This document shows positions 18,454 to 27,490 of a DNA stretch of 64,000 nucleotides, piece after piece. Under the pieces are notes generated by a model. It saw only the letters and a list, made by a program, of their open reading frames with translations, did no database searches and was not told the origin of the DNA. The DNA is from JADKIH01 sp031385005 (lineage in GTDB: Bacteria > Bacteroidota > Bacteroidia > AKYH767-A > 2013-40CM-41-45): positions 62,001-126,000 of the forward strand of contig JANNBB010000008.1 in NCBI GenBank assembly GCA_031385005.1. The letters are read 5' to 3'. Positions within the stretch are counted from its first letter, which is position 1. Each line of letters begins with the position of its first letter. A program made the position numbers and the translations under genes.

Positions 18454-18542
18454 TATTGTTTTCTTAACGACTAATATTATTTTATTTTTTTTCTGCAAAT
18501 TGCGAATCAACAAATCAACGAATTAGCTAATCAACGAATTAA

Positions 18543-20009
18543 CTAACTCATCCAATTGGCTCTCGCCTCCGGATTCCACTTCACCGATGTTTTTTTCAAC
18601 TGTGTCCAGAAAGCAATAGAGCTTTCACCGGTGATGTCGCCTACTCCAAATTTAGAATCATTCCATCCTCCAAAAGAAAATGGTTCGCGTGGAACAGGAA
18701 CGCCGATGTTTACGCCAATCATTCCTGCGCTGGCTTTTTCCATTACCAGACGGGCAATTCCGCCGCTTTGCGTAAATACGGATGCGGCATTTCCATATTC
18801 GGAATTGTTTTCGATGACGAGGGCCTCATCAATGTCTTTCGCACGAATGATTGCTATCACCGGACCAAATACTTCTTCTTTGGCAATGGCCATATCAGGA
18901 GTTACAAAATCGATTACGGTCGGTCCCACATAGAAGCCCTTTTCTTTTCCTATAACGATTGCATTTCTTCCATCGACGAGTATTTTTGCTCCGGCTTTTT
19001 CTGCTTCTGTAATGTATTTGTTGATTCTTTCAGATGCCTCTTTGCTGATAACCGCACCGAGATTTTTTCCCGGAATAATCTTATTGGCTTCGTCGCAAAT
19101 CTTTTTAACAATGTGATCAATATTTCCTACACCAACCATTGCCGAAGCTGCCATACAGCGTTGACCGGCGCAACCACTCATAGAGGCAGTTACATTGGTT
19201 GCCGTCATTTCCGGATTAGCATCGGGCATGACGATCAAATGGTTTTTTGCTCCACCTAATGCCAGTGCTCTTTTTAGATTCGATGTCGCACGTTTGTAAA
19301 CAATTTTTGCAACTTTGGTAGAACCTACAAATGAAACGGCAGAAATACCCGGATGATCACAAATTGCTTCAACAATTTCTCTATCTCCATTCACCACATT
19401 AAAAACCCCATCCGGAAGTCCGGCCTCTTTCAACATGGTAGCAATTTTATTCGAAGAAAGCGGCACTTGCTCCGATGGTTTAAGTATCATGCAATTTCCT
19501 AAAACCAATGCATTTGGAATGGTCCAGTGTGGTACCATGTGTGGAAAATTAAACGGTGCTATGGAAGCCACAACTCCAATGGGTTTGTGATCTATTCGAC
19601 ATTCTACTCCTTTACTCACTTCAAGAATTTTTCCCGGTATAAGTTGCGGCATGCTACATGCAAATTCAGTAAGCTCAATGCTCTTTTCAACTTCCGCAAT
19701 CGCTTCATCCATCGTTTTTCCGTTTTCCAGATGCACCAGTCTGGCTAATTCTTGCAGGTTTAACTCAAGCAATGTCTTATAGCGAAAGAATATTTGTACA
19801 CGCTCTTTTATCGGTGTTAACGACCAGCTTTCAAAAGCTTTCCGTGCTGATTCAACAGCAGCATTTAATTCTTCCATCGACGACAAAGGAACTGTAGAAA
19901 GAACCGTCCCATCCAACGGTGAAAGTACATCCATCGACTTTTTATTTGATACTGAAAATTTTCCTCCGATATAATTTTTTACCTCCGGGAATGTTGTGGT
20001 AGTGGGCAT
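18543..20009 (-). CDS. mmsA: CoA-acylating malonate/methylmalonate-semialdehyde dehydrogenase
   Basis: 488 residues, the usual MmsA/IolA length. ALDH motifs: NFPHMVPHWTIPNAL, ILKPSEQVPLS, VSFVGSTKVA, catalytic Cys in CAGQRCMAAS, and EEVFGPVI. The GQRCMA context and the MVPHWTIP segment are characteristic of CoA-dependent MMSDH. It converts (methyl)malonate semialdehyde to acetyl- or propionyl-CoA with loss of CO2. It is first in a two-gene leftward unit with the omega-aminotransferase, 89 bases apart, completing a route from beta-alanine (uracil) or 3-aminoisobutyrate (thymine) to central metabolism. Confidence 0.9.
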   Translation of the reverse strand: MPTTTTFPEVKNYIGGKFSVSNKKSMDVLSPLDGTVLSTVPLSSMEELNAAVESARKAFESWSLTPIKERVQIFFRYKTLLELNLQELARLVHLENGKTMDEAIAEVEKSIELTEFACSMPQLIPGKILEVSKGVECRIDHKPIGVVASIAPFNFPHMVPHWTIPNALVLGNCMILKPSEQVPLSSNKIATMLKEAGLPDGVFNVVNGDREIVEAICDHPGISAVSFVGSTKVAKIVYKRATSNLKRALALGGAKNHLIVMPDANPEMTATNVTASMSGCAGQRCMAASAMVGVGNIDHIVKKICDEANKIIPGKNLGAVISKEASERINKYITEAEKAGAKILVDGRNAIVIGKEKGFYVGPTVIDFVTPDMAIAKEEVFGPVIAIIRAKDIDEALVIENNSEYGNAASVFTQSGGIARLVMEKASAGMIGVNIGVPVPREPFSFGGWNDSKFGVGDITGESSIAFWTQLKKTSVKWNPEARANWMS

Positions 20010-20139
20010 TTTTAACTTGATTAGGAAACGTTAATTTATGTTGATTTTTGAAGATAATTCGGTTACTTGATTACTTTTTCCATTCTGCTCTCAAATATCT
20101 GTATTAAACTGAGAATTATGAAATATTAAGGCAACTTAT

Positions 20140-20958
20140 TTAAAATCTCAGTGCTGCAAACAATGTTAATCCTTTCCAATCGTAATTTACATCTTTCAGA
20201 TAAACATCATTGTCGGGTATATTTTTTACTTTAATTTCATTAAATGAATATCCGATTCCTGCTCCAAGAAATTTAAGTAAATATTGCTCAACAGATACTT
20301 GAGCTTCAGTAAAATTTCCTTTTGTCTGTTTGAAGCTGATTGCAAGGTATTCAATTGAACCGCGAATTAGTGTATTCGGAAGCAAATAGAAACTGGTCTG
20401 TACACCCGGCAATATTACCGGAATATTGAATTTCCCTTCCCGTTTAAATACTTGACCATAGCTGGTGGCTTCTATTCCTGCCTTCAGATTTAAATATCGA
20501 AAACCTAATGAAAGTCCTAACCGCACTTTAGGTGAATGTATAATTGCATATTGTAAATTAAACGTGTAATAATCTGTATTAAAATACGCTTTTATTTCTG
20601 ATCCAAATGAATATACAGAATCGCCTATTGCAAATTCTCTTCGCAATTCTGAATTCCCATTTCTGTAAAGCCGTTGATAACCTGCTGAAAACTGAAATGA
20701 CTTACCGGGTATGATTTTAATAAATGGAAAAACTGCACTAGATGGAAAATCGAGGTCACTCTCCAAATCCAATGTGTTATTTACACCCGGAATATTCGCA
20801 TTAAAATAGGCAAATGTGTTAATCTTCGCATACATGAGCCCGCCATAAACGTAGACCGGAATTTTTTTATCTTCAAAAGGTTGGGCTATACTTACGTTTA
20901 GAGAAAAACTCAAAAAGAAAAGTAACGTAAGTGGGTAAGGAATGTGTTTTGATTTCAT
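20140..20958 (-). CDS. outer-membrane beta-barrel protein, function unknown
   Basis: 272 residues with a clear Sec signal peptide (to about SIAQ, residue 25), followed by alternating polar/hydrophobic strands rich in Tyr and Phe and a final strand ending LFAALRF, typical of an outer-membrane barrel C-terminus. No specific family is recognised. It stands alone between mmsA and a divergent T9SS protein gene and shows no link to nucleobase use apart from adjacency. Confidence 0.65.
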   Translation of the reverse strand: MKSKHIPYPLTLLFFLSFSLNVSIAQPFEDKKIPVYVYGGLMYAKINTFAYFNANIPGVNNTLDLESDLDFPSSAVFPFIKIIPGKSFQFSAGYQRLYRNGNSELRREFAIGDSVYSFGSEIKAYFNTDYYTFNLQYAIIHSPKVRLGLSLGFRYLNLKAGIEATSYGQVFKREGKFNIPVILPGVQTSFYLLPNTLIRGSIEYLAISFKQTKGNFTEAQVSVEQYLLKFLGAGIGYSFNEIKVKNIPDNDVYLKDVNYDWKGLTLFAALRF

Positions 20959-21089
20959 TTCAAAAGCGGTTTATGAACAAGAGTTGTTAGAGATTTATTA
21001 CAATTTCTAATGAACATTGAAAATTAAAGATTAATTTGACATTCAAATTTTACCATAGTATTTCAACTGTTAAATATACCATCATTTTC

Positions 21090-22709
21090 ATGAAAAAAAT
21101 AATTCTTCTTACTCTTTTTTTAGTGATTAATTTACCCAACTTGTATAGCCAATACAAATTTCAACAATTAATCGGCGGACCTGATCACGAAAGGGCTCAA
21201 ACTGTATTTTCGACTTTTGATAATTGCTTCATCATAAACGCTGCTACTTTTTCCTTCGGTTCCGGAAATGTCGATGCCATGCTTATTAAAATGGATAGTA
21301 CCGGACAACTAATCTGGAGCAAAACGTATGGAGGAATAGATTATGATAATGCCGAATACGCCATTCAATCTTTTGATCACAATATTATTTGTGCCGGTAG
21401 AAGTAGTGTTTCTGCAGGCGCTCCAACTTCTGCAATCTTATTTAAAACAGATTCTGCAGGTAATCTAAATTGGAATAAATCATTCGGAGGATCTGCCAAT
21501 GACGGCTTTGTTCATTTTGTAGAAACTTTCGATCGGGGATTCGCGTCTGTAGGGTATTCCAATTCCCTTTCTTCCGGTTTAGCTGATATATTATTTATCC
21601 GAACAGATTCTAACGGCGATACTTTATTTACTCGTTCCTATGGTACTGCCGAGCAAGAGGCCGGATCTGGAATTTTCCAACTCCCTGATTCCGGGTTTAT
21701 CTTAACCGGTCGTCAGACCACAATTTCTTCAGGAGGGTCGCCTGTTGCCGATGGACTGTTAATTCGAACAGATGCTAACGGCAACATGCTGTGGAGTAAA
21801 TTATACGGCGATTCTCTCTTCGAAGAATTAACATCGATTAAATTGCTGCCTGATGGAGGTTTTATTATCTGCGGATCCACGACCACTTTTGGACACGGTG
21901 GATTTGACATCTTATTAATGAAAACGGATAGTACCGGAAATCCGCTTTGGACCAAAACCTTCGGAGGAGCAAAGACAGATGCTGCATACGACATCCACGT
22001 TAATTCCGACAACTCCTTTGTCTTGTCAGGATATACGGAAAGTTTGGGATATGGTCATACGCGGGTTAGTGATAGCACAAATGTATTTTTGCTTAAGACA
22101 GACGAAAATGGAGCATTGATCTGGATGGAAGTTTATGGAGATGGTTTGCAAGATGAGGCATACAGAAGCAATCTTGCTCCCGATGGTGGCTATGTTATTT
22201 CCGGCTTCAGTTCGAGTTATTTGTTAAACGATAGCACACAAATTTTTATTATTAAAACCGATAGCACAGGAATTACCGGTTGCCACGAAGAAAGTGCTAT
22301 TCCTCCGGATTCATTAATTACCATGCCTTTTCAAACCATCATTCTTTCGCAGCTTTCGGGTATTGCATTAAATACACCAACCTTCAATGAGCTAACAGCA
22401 AATCCCACAAACGACGATGCTTGTCTATTCTCAAATGTGTCTGCTACCTCCTCACATAATACTGAAATTATCGCATTCCCAAATCCATTCAAAAATACAA
22501 TACACTATAAATTTGATGGTATTTCGGTAGAGGGTAGTCTCATTATTAGCGATTCATACGGTCGTATCTTTAAGCACTTACCAATCAATCAGCCCGAAGG
22601 TGAAATCAACCTCGAAGAACTTGCTAATGGCTTTTATTTACTTTCCTTATTCGATAAAAAGTATTCAATGAATGTGAAATGCATAAAGCTTATTAAGAAA
22701 TCGAATTAA
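21090..22709 (+). CDS. T9SS-secreted repeat protein (propeller-like) with type A sorting domain
   Basis: 539 residues from the ATG at 21090, where a signal peptide begins (MKKIILLTLFLVINLPNLYS). The body has about six repeats of roughly 55 residues with the pattern IKTDSTGNxxWxKxYGG...DGGFIxxG, a lipoprotein/secreted propeller pattern common in Bacteroidota. The last 80 residues (AFPNPFKN...GRIFKHL...LANGFYLLSL) form a T9SS type A C-terminal sorting domain. It is therefore expected on the cell surface or outside, exported by the machinery encoded at 40653-48606. No enzymatic motif seen. Confidence 0.8.
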   Translation: MKKIILLTLFLVINLPNLYSQYKFQQLIGGPDHERAQTVFSTFDNCFIINAATFSFGSGNVDAMLIKMDSTGQLIWSKTYGGIDYDNAEYAIQSFDHNIICAGRSSVSAGAPTSAILFKTDSAGNLNWNKSFGGSANDGFVHFVETFDRGFASVGYSNSLSSGLADILFIRTDSNGDTLFTRSYGTAEQEAGSGIFQLPDSGFILTGRQTTISSGGSPVADGLLIRTDANGNMLWSKLYGDSLFEELTSIKLLPDGGFIICGSTTTFGHGGFDILLMKTDSTGNPLWTKTFGGAKTDAAYDIHVNSDNSFVLSGYTESLGYGHTRVSDSTNVFLLKTDENGALIWMEVYGDGLQDEAYRSNLAPDGGYVISGFSSSYLLNDSTQIFIIKTDSTGITGCHEESAIPPDSLITMPFQTIILSQLSGIALNTPTFNELTANPTNDDACLFSNVSATSSHNTEIIAFPNPFKNTIHYKFDGISVEGSLIISDSYGRIFKHLPINQPEGEINLEELANGFYLLSLFDKKYSMNVKCIKLIKKSN

Positions 22710-22710
22710 T

Positions 22711-23793
22711 TTATTTTCTTGATTTGAAAAATTTTTTCTGCTGAAAAATTTTCTCTTCACCTAATAAATATCCCCATGGTTTTAAACCATCGATATTATC
22801 AAAGGCAACTTTTAACATTCCGGTTAAAGGCACCGATAATATCATTCCGGGTATTCCCCAAACCATACCACCTACAAGCAATGCAATAATTGCTGTAACG
22901 GGATTTAAGCTTACACTGGAGCCGATTACATAAGGTGATATAATGTTGTTGTCAATAAACTGAACAACTACCGCTACTCCCAATGCCCCAAATGCATAGC
23001 TAATATCATCTTTCGTAATAAGAGCCATAATTATCGGAAGTAAGCTGCCGAATAATACTCCTACGTATGGAATGATATTCAAAACGGCAGCGATTACTGC
23101 AAAGAGTATTGCATGTTCAATTCCTAACATTAAATATCCTATCGAACCCAGGACCGATAAAATAAATATATCGATCAAGACACCTTTCAGGTATTTTTGT
23201 GAAACGATTGAGATTTTATGAATGATCTCAATAACCTTCTCGTGATTTTCATTTGAAACTAAAACGATAAATTTTTTATACTTTTCTTTAAAATAGGTGA
23301 AGAAGAAAATATAAAATGGAATCAACGCGAGCATAGCAATAAAGGATCCGGTCATGGAAAAAATTCCCATCAACAAAGTCGGGGTGGATTCTGCCGCTGT
23401 TATAATCTTTTCTTTCAGCCAAACAATCTGTTTCTCTTGCGTTATGAGTGTTCTGTTTTCTATCCATTCCAAAATATTCATGCCTTTTTTTAATGCCTGA
23501 GCACGTAGTAATGGCAGGTCATCACTAAAGCTTAAAAGTTGGTCGAGGAAAAAATAAATAACAGAACCGAAAATTAATAAGGCCAGGATTATACTTATGG
23601 TGATGGCTAAAGCCCTGGGCACTTTGTATTTCATTAGCCACAGTGAAACCGGATTCAATAAAAAAGAAAAGAATATTGCCACAGTCAAAGGAATAAATAC
23701 CTGTTGGCCAATTATGACTATCGTTAGAAAGGCGGATATTAAAAATATTTTTATGGCGAGATCAAATTCCCACTTGTTTGAAGAGATATTCAT
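22711..23793 (-). CDS. AI-2E family transporter (PerM/YdiK type)
   Basis: 360 residues with about eight membrane helices. The first pair (LTIVIIGQQVFIPLTVAIFFSFLLNP) and the C-terminal block with LNIIPYVGVLFGSLLP and NNIISPYVIGSSVSLNP then GGMVWGIPGMILSVPL are typical of the family. Members export small solutes or Na+; the AI-2 label is historical. It ends two bases from the convergent T9SS gene. Confidence 0.88.
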   Translation of the reverse strand: MNISSNKWEFDLAIKIFLISAFLTIVIIGQQVFIPLTVAIFFSFLLNPVSLWLMKYKVPRALAITISIILALLIFGSVIYFFLDQLLSFSDDLPLLRAQALKKGMNILEWIENRTLITQEKQIVWLKEKIITAAESTPTLLMGIFSMTGSFIAMLALIPFYIFFFTYFKEKYKKFIVLVSNENHEKVIEIIHKISIVSQKYLKGVLIDIFILSVLGSIGYLMLGIEHAILFAVIAAVLNIIPYVGVLFGSLLPIIMALITKDDISYAFGALGVAVVVQFIDNNIISPYVIGSSVSLNPVTAIIALLVGGMVWGIPGMILSVPLTGMLKVAFDNIDGLKPWGYLLGEEKIFQQKKFFKSRK

Positions 23794-23889
23794 GACGATG
23801 AGTTTATTCTATGGGAAAGATGCAAAAAAATCAATAACACATAACAGAGCTGCCAGTGGAATACCAAAGGTATAAATTTCAATTTAAAT

Positions 23890-23935
23890 AAAGCTAAAAA
23901 GGAGGCAGACCGTTTTGGTCAATGCCTCCTTGTTA
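23890..23935 (-). terminator. strong hairpin terminator downstream of the gene at 23960
   Basis: A 9-bp perfect stem (23899-23907 with 23923-23931) extended by a 4-bp inner stem (23908-23911 with 23917-23920). Read leftward it ends in a T run (five A on the + strand at 23896-23900), so it terminates the leftward gene at 23960. Confidence 0.7.
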
Positions 23936-23959
23936 GGTGTAGCGTATTTGTAATTCCGT

Positions 23960-24784
23960 TTAAGCCGGAACAAATTCGCGTTTGATCTTTTTCACATATG
24001 CGGCACTGGTGTTCGCTAATCGAACAGTATATTCATTTTTCGTGAGCATCCTGCCATCAATAAAGCGACATGTATTGTATCCTTTTTTCGAATTTGTATA
24101 AGCTTTAAATACGTTGTTTCCTGCTTCATCAAAAATTTCAACTGACATTCCGCCTTCACTTTCTGAATAGTAATTAATGTTGAAGAAATTTTCGAAGTTT
24201 TTTGGCCCAATATCATTGATGAACAATGGCTTGTTTTGGTTTTGTTTGCTGCGGGTTACTTTTTCTAACCCTATATATGAAGTAGAGCCGTCACGTGACA
24301 CCTGTTTAAGTCTATAGAAAATTAATCCGGATCCGGGTGTATTATCTGTAAACGAATAAACTGAACTTTTTTCCAATGATCCTGTGCTGCTCATTGTTCC
24401 TACTTCATTAAAAAGTCCTTGATCGTTAGAGCGTTCAACAATAAAATAATCATTTTGATTTTCTGCCGCACAACGCCAGTCTAAGTCAACCGTAATCGGG
24501 TTGATCTTCGCCGAAAAACTCGCAAGTTCCACAGGACGTTTTTCCATTAAATGGCTTTCAGAAATTGGTTTCGTGAATTCTTTCTCCGGTTGAAGCAGAA
24601 TCATTTTTTCCGTCGTTACCGTTTCATCGGCAGTCGCATATTCATAGCCGGTGAACTGTACATACACAAAAATTGCAATCGCAATTAAAGTGAATATACT
24701 TGTTGTAACTAAAATTGTTCGTTGCTTACTGTAAACTCTAACAGTAGGCCGAATGTGTGTTCTTCTAGGAAGATGGTTTGCCAT
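23960..24784 (-). CDS. membrane-anchored protein with FnIII-like and T9SS-like C-terminal domains
   Basis: 274 residues. A basic N-terminus of about 24 residues (RRTHIRP...) is followed by one hydrophobic helix (about 25-47) with no signal cleavage site visible, so the protein is likely a type II membrane protein. From about residue 90 an FnIII/Ig-like domain typical of T9SS cargo (VDLDWRCAAENQNDYFIVER, then YRLKQVSRDGSTSY) leads into a C-terminal domain that resembles a sorting domain (FFNINYYSESEG...VEIFDEAGNNV...). It lacks the expected PNP opening. No function assigned. Terminated by the hairpin at 23890-23935. Confidence 0.6.
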   Translation of the reverse strand: MANHLPRRTHIRPTVRVYSKQRTILVTTSIFTLIAIAIFVYVQFTGYEYATADETVTTEKMILLQPEKEFTKPISESHLMEKRPVELASFSAKINPITVDLDWRCAAENQNDYFIVERSNDQGLFNEVGTMSSTGSLEKSSVYSFTDNTPGSGLIFYRLKQVSRDGSTSYIGLEKVTRSKQNQNKPLFINDIGPKNFENFFNINYYSESEGGMSVEIFDEAGNNVFKAYTNSKKGYNTCRFIDGRMLTKNEYTVRLANTSAAYVKKIKREFVPA

Positions 24785-25121
24785 AATATTTGTTTTAATC
24801 CGTGTTTTTTTACGGCAAACTCCTTTCGAAAAACGGATGCTTATTTCCTCTTCTCTTGCAGTTGTAAGAATATGGACTCAATATTCTATAATTTACAGCA
24901 TTTAGTTGATTTTTTGGCAAAAATGCTTGGTTCCTGCTTCCAAATGCACTTCAAAATCTGTAATGTTTGATAGAATAATGGTAATTAACGTGAAAACATT
25001 AAAGATTAATTCGAGGAAAAGTGAGATTCAAACAAATGGTTCCCTCAATAAATATTCAAAATGTCACATTTCAAATTGAAAAAATTTGAAAGAAAATCAA
25101 TATAAAAAGAAAAAAGAAAAA
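24785..25121. other. intergenic stretch without recognised features
   Basis: An A+T-rich gap of about 340 bases between two leftward genes. It must contain the promoter of the gene at 23960. No convincing TAnnTTTG element with a spaced TTTG was found, and frames across it are short and unconvincing. Confidence 0.3.
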
Positions 25122-25646
25122 TTATTCTTCCAGAAGATCATCAATATGGTCGAATTTTTCTTCGGTATAACCTCCGGTTGTCCGGTAAACAACCTTGCAT
25201 TCTTTATTCAATAAAAATATGTGTGGAGCATCACTCTTATCCATTTGTAAAGCAGCTAAAATATTCTTGCCTTCTTCGTTGCAAAAAATCACATGCGACT
25301 GTAGATCTTCCTGAGTATTTTCCTTAAATTTTTTCTTCATCGATCCTGCAAATGTGAAATTTGTTCCTGTTAAAACCGGAATAAAGAAAACATTCACATC
25401 ATACATATCGTCCATGATTCCTGACTTCGCGATGAATTTTTGATAGACAGGATCCAGCCAGCTTTGTAAATCTGTTTCAGCTTTAGATGAAGAGGCAAAA
25501 CATAATAATGAGTATTTGCCTTTGAGATCTACCGGTAAATTTATTTTTTTATTATTGATTGTTTCACCGGCAATGACAGGAATTTCCTGAGCCTTTGTTA
25601 GGATACAAGCAAGAAGTATAACAAACAATAGGGTGATTTTTTTCAT
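25122..25646 (-). CDS. exported thioredoxin-fold protein without CxxC
   Basis: 174 residues with a signal peptide (MKKITLLFVILLACILTKAQ). The rest has a thioredoxin-like strand order: KYSLLCFASSSKAETDLQSW at the position of the usual WCxxC strand, and DAPHIFLLNKECKVVYRTTGGY near the end, which matches the cis-Pro strand of the fold. The catalytic Cys pair is replaced by SSSK, so it should not act as a disulfide reductase. Probably periplasmic; role unknown. Confidence 0.6.
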   Translation of the reverse strand: MKKITLLFVILLACILTKAQEIPVIAGETINNKKINLPVDLKGKYSLLCFASSSKAETDLQSWLDPVYQKFIAKSGIMDDMYDVNVFFIPVLTGTNFTFAGSMKKKFKENTQEDLQSHVIFCNEEGKNILAALQMDKSDAPHIFLLNKECKVVYRTTGGYTEEKFDHIDDLLEE

Positions 25647-25828
25647 ATGGTTAGTAACGCATTATCACTAGTATTATTTGATCGTGAAATTAAGAAATGA
25701 ATCATTGTTTTCAGTGTTTTAATGGAAATAATTTACCTGAAAGCCTTCAATTCTATTCAAAATTTCAATTTTGGCGGTGATAAAAATGAAAGCTATTTCA
25801 CTCTGAAAACCTATATTGCAGCCCTTTT

Positions 25829-26914
25829 ATGAGAAATCGTTTCATCCTATTTATTTTATTTCTGATTCCGACTATCAGCAAGGCTTCTGTGGATGATTCA
25901 TTGCCGCAAGGAGTGGCTTCCCGATTATTGGTTTTCCCTTTTGTTTTACGTTCACCGGAAACAAAATGGGGTTTTGGTGCAGCCGGCGCTTTCTTTTTTA
26001 AGACGAACAATAAGGAGGAGAATCTTCGAACTTCTGATATTAATATTGTTTCGCTTTATACACTCAGAAAACAATTGGTAATTGTACTCGGTTCTACAGT
26101 CTTCTTTTCGGGTGAAAAAAAAATATTCAGAGGACAGGCCTCATACAGTTATTATCCGGATAAATTTTGGGGATTGGGAAACGACTCTCCCGACAGTCTA
26201 AAATCGAACTACTCTCTCAAGCAGTTTTTTCTAAATCCGCAATTCATAATCAAAACATATAAAAAACTATTTGTAGGAGCTTCGATTGAGCTTCAAAACG
26301 TTTCTGACTTTTCTTACAATTCGGGAAATGTTTTCGATTCGCAAAACATTTTCGGTAAAAACGGTGGATTTACAGCAGGTGTCGGAATTTTGTTTACCCT
26401 GGATACCCGTAACAATGCTTATTCTCCAAGTAAAGGGGAATTTGCTGAACTAAATATCACACGTTTCACAAAGGCCCTTGGAAGTGATTTTGACTTTACC
26501 AGCTATGCATTTGATTTACGGCGGTTCTATCCACTCGGAAAAGACAGAGTCATCGGTTTTCAAGGATTTTCTAAATTTAATCTTGGAAATACGCCTATCC
26601 GTAACTTGTCAATGCTCGGCGGTAATGAAATTATGCGAGGTTATTACAAAGGCCGTTATGCTGACCGTAACATGATTGCATTTCAGGCTGAACTCAGACA
26701 GCATTTATTCTGGAGATTCGGTTTGGCCGCCTTTATTTCAACCGGTCAGGTAAGTAATAAAATAAATGAATTCGGACTCAATGATTTTCATCTGGCAGGT
26801 GGTGGTGGCTTGCGAATCATGTTGCAAAAGAGGGAAAAATTAAATCTGCGTGTCGATGTTGGTTTTGCCGAAAACAGTACCGGCGTTTATGTAATCATGA
26901 AAGAAGCATTTTAA
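25829..26914 (+). CDS. BamA/TamA-type (Omp85 C-terminal) outer-membrane protein
   Basis: 361 residues, a signal peptide then a barrel of about sixteen short strands. The stretch GVGILFTLDTRNNAYSPSKG and LGGNEIMRGYYKGRYAD resemble the bacterial surface antigen domain, including an RGY-containing loop. There are no POTRA domains, so it is a short patatin-less, POTRA-less Omp85 relative, a class frequent in Bacteroidota. Its substrate is unknown. It stands alone, divergent from the thioredoxin-fold gene. Confidence 0.75.
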   Translation: MRNRFILFILFLIPTISKASVDDSLPQGVASRLLVFPFVLRSPETKWGFGAAGAFFFKTNNKEENLRTSDINIVSLYTLRKQLVIVLGSTVFFSGEKKIFRGQASYSYYPDKFWGLGNDSPDSLKSNYSLKQFFLNPQFIIKTYKKLFVGASIELQNVSDFSYNSGNVFDSQNIFGKNGGFTAGVGILFTLDTRNNAYSPSKGEFAELNITRFTKALGSDFDFTSYAFDLRRFYPLGKDRVIGFQGFSKFNLGNTPIRNLSMLGGNEIMRGYYKGRYADRNMIAFQAELRQHLFWRFGLAAFISTGQVSNKINEFGLNDFHLAGGGGLRIMLQKREKLNLRVDVGFAENSTGVYVIMKEAF

Positions 26915-26964
26915 GACAATCGGCTACCTTTATATATCATCTTTTTCCAATGATCCTAATTTCG

Positions 26965-26972
26965 TACATTTG
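26965..26972 (+). promoter_or_regulatory. candidate -7 promoter element of the DoxX gene
   Basis: TACATTTG matches the Bacteroidota -7 consensus TAnnTTTG and lies 16 bases before the ATG at 26989. The -33 position holds TTTT (26942-26945), one base from TTTG, at the expected 19-base spacing. This would give a very short leader. Confidence 0.4.
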
Positions 26973-26988
26973 AAAAAGAAAAATAATT

Positions 26989-27426
26989 ATGCAGACAGGG
27001 GAATATAACGACGCTATAGCCATACTCTTGATGAGAACGGTTACCGGAATACTTTTTTTCTTCCAGGGATACGATAAATTATTCAATGTTAAAATTGACA
27101 ATGTAGTCAGAACATTTAGCGAGCCACTCTCTAAATTCCGCCTTTCATCGTCCATACTTAAGCCCTCCATTGCTCTTTCTTCCGTCATTGAAATGGTTTG
27201 CGGAGTTTTACTTTTTATCGGATTAGGTAAAAACATTTCGCTTTACCTATTGGCAATGGATTTAATTTTTGTTGCCTTTATTTTTAGTTCAATGAAAGCT
27301 ATGTGGGACATGCAATTTTTTTTCCCCAGATTGCTTCTAATAGTTATACTTCTTTTTTGCCTTCCCGAACAGGATTTATTTTCGCTCGATACCTATTTGG
27401 GTTTTGTTGCAAACTCCGGAAAATAA
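26989..27426 (+). CDS. DoxX-family membrane protein
   Basis: 145 residues with four hydrophobic helices. The first contains ILLMRTVTGILFFFQGYDKLFNV, the usual DoxX start (helix, then a short amphipathic piece before the next helix), and the third contains SSVIEMVCGVLLFIGL. DoxX proteins are small inner-membrane subunits linked to redox or thiosulfate metabolism in some species; here nothing further can be said. It is followed by a bidirectional terminator. Confidence 0.75.
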   Translation: MQTGEYNDAIAILLMRTVTGILFFFQGYDKLFNVKIDNVVRTFSEPLSKFRLSSSILKPSIALSSVIEMVCGVLLFIGLGKNISLYLLAMDLIFVAFIFSSMKAMWDMQFFFPRLLLIVILLFCLPEQDLFSLDTYLGFVANSGK

Positions 27427-27468
27427 AAAACCCTTTTGACGGAAGAAAATTTTCCGTAAAAGGGTTTA
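27425..27468. terminator. bidirectional terminator between doxX-like and yceI-like genes
   Basis: Arms 27429-27437 and 27458-27466 pair over 9 bases; an inner 6-bp stem (27439-27444 with 27452-27457) extends the hairpin around a 7-base loop. Leftward it is followed by six T residues (A run 27425-27430), so it best serves the YceI operon; rightward only TTT follows. Confidence 0.7.
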
Positions 27469-27490
27469 CCACATGAACACACAGGTTACT

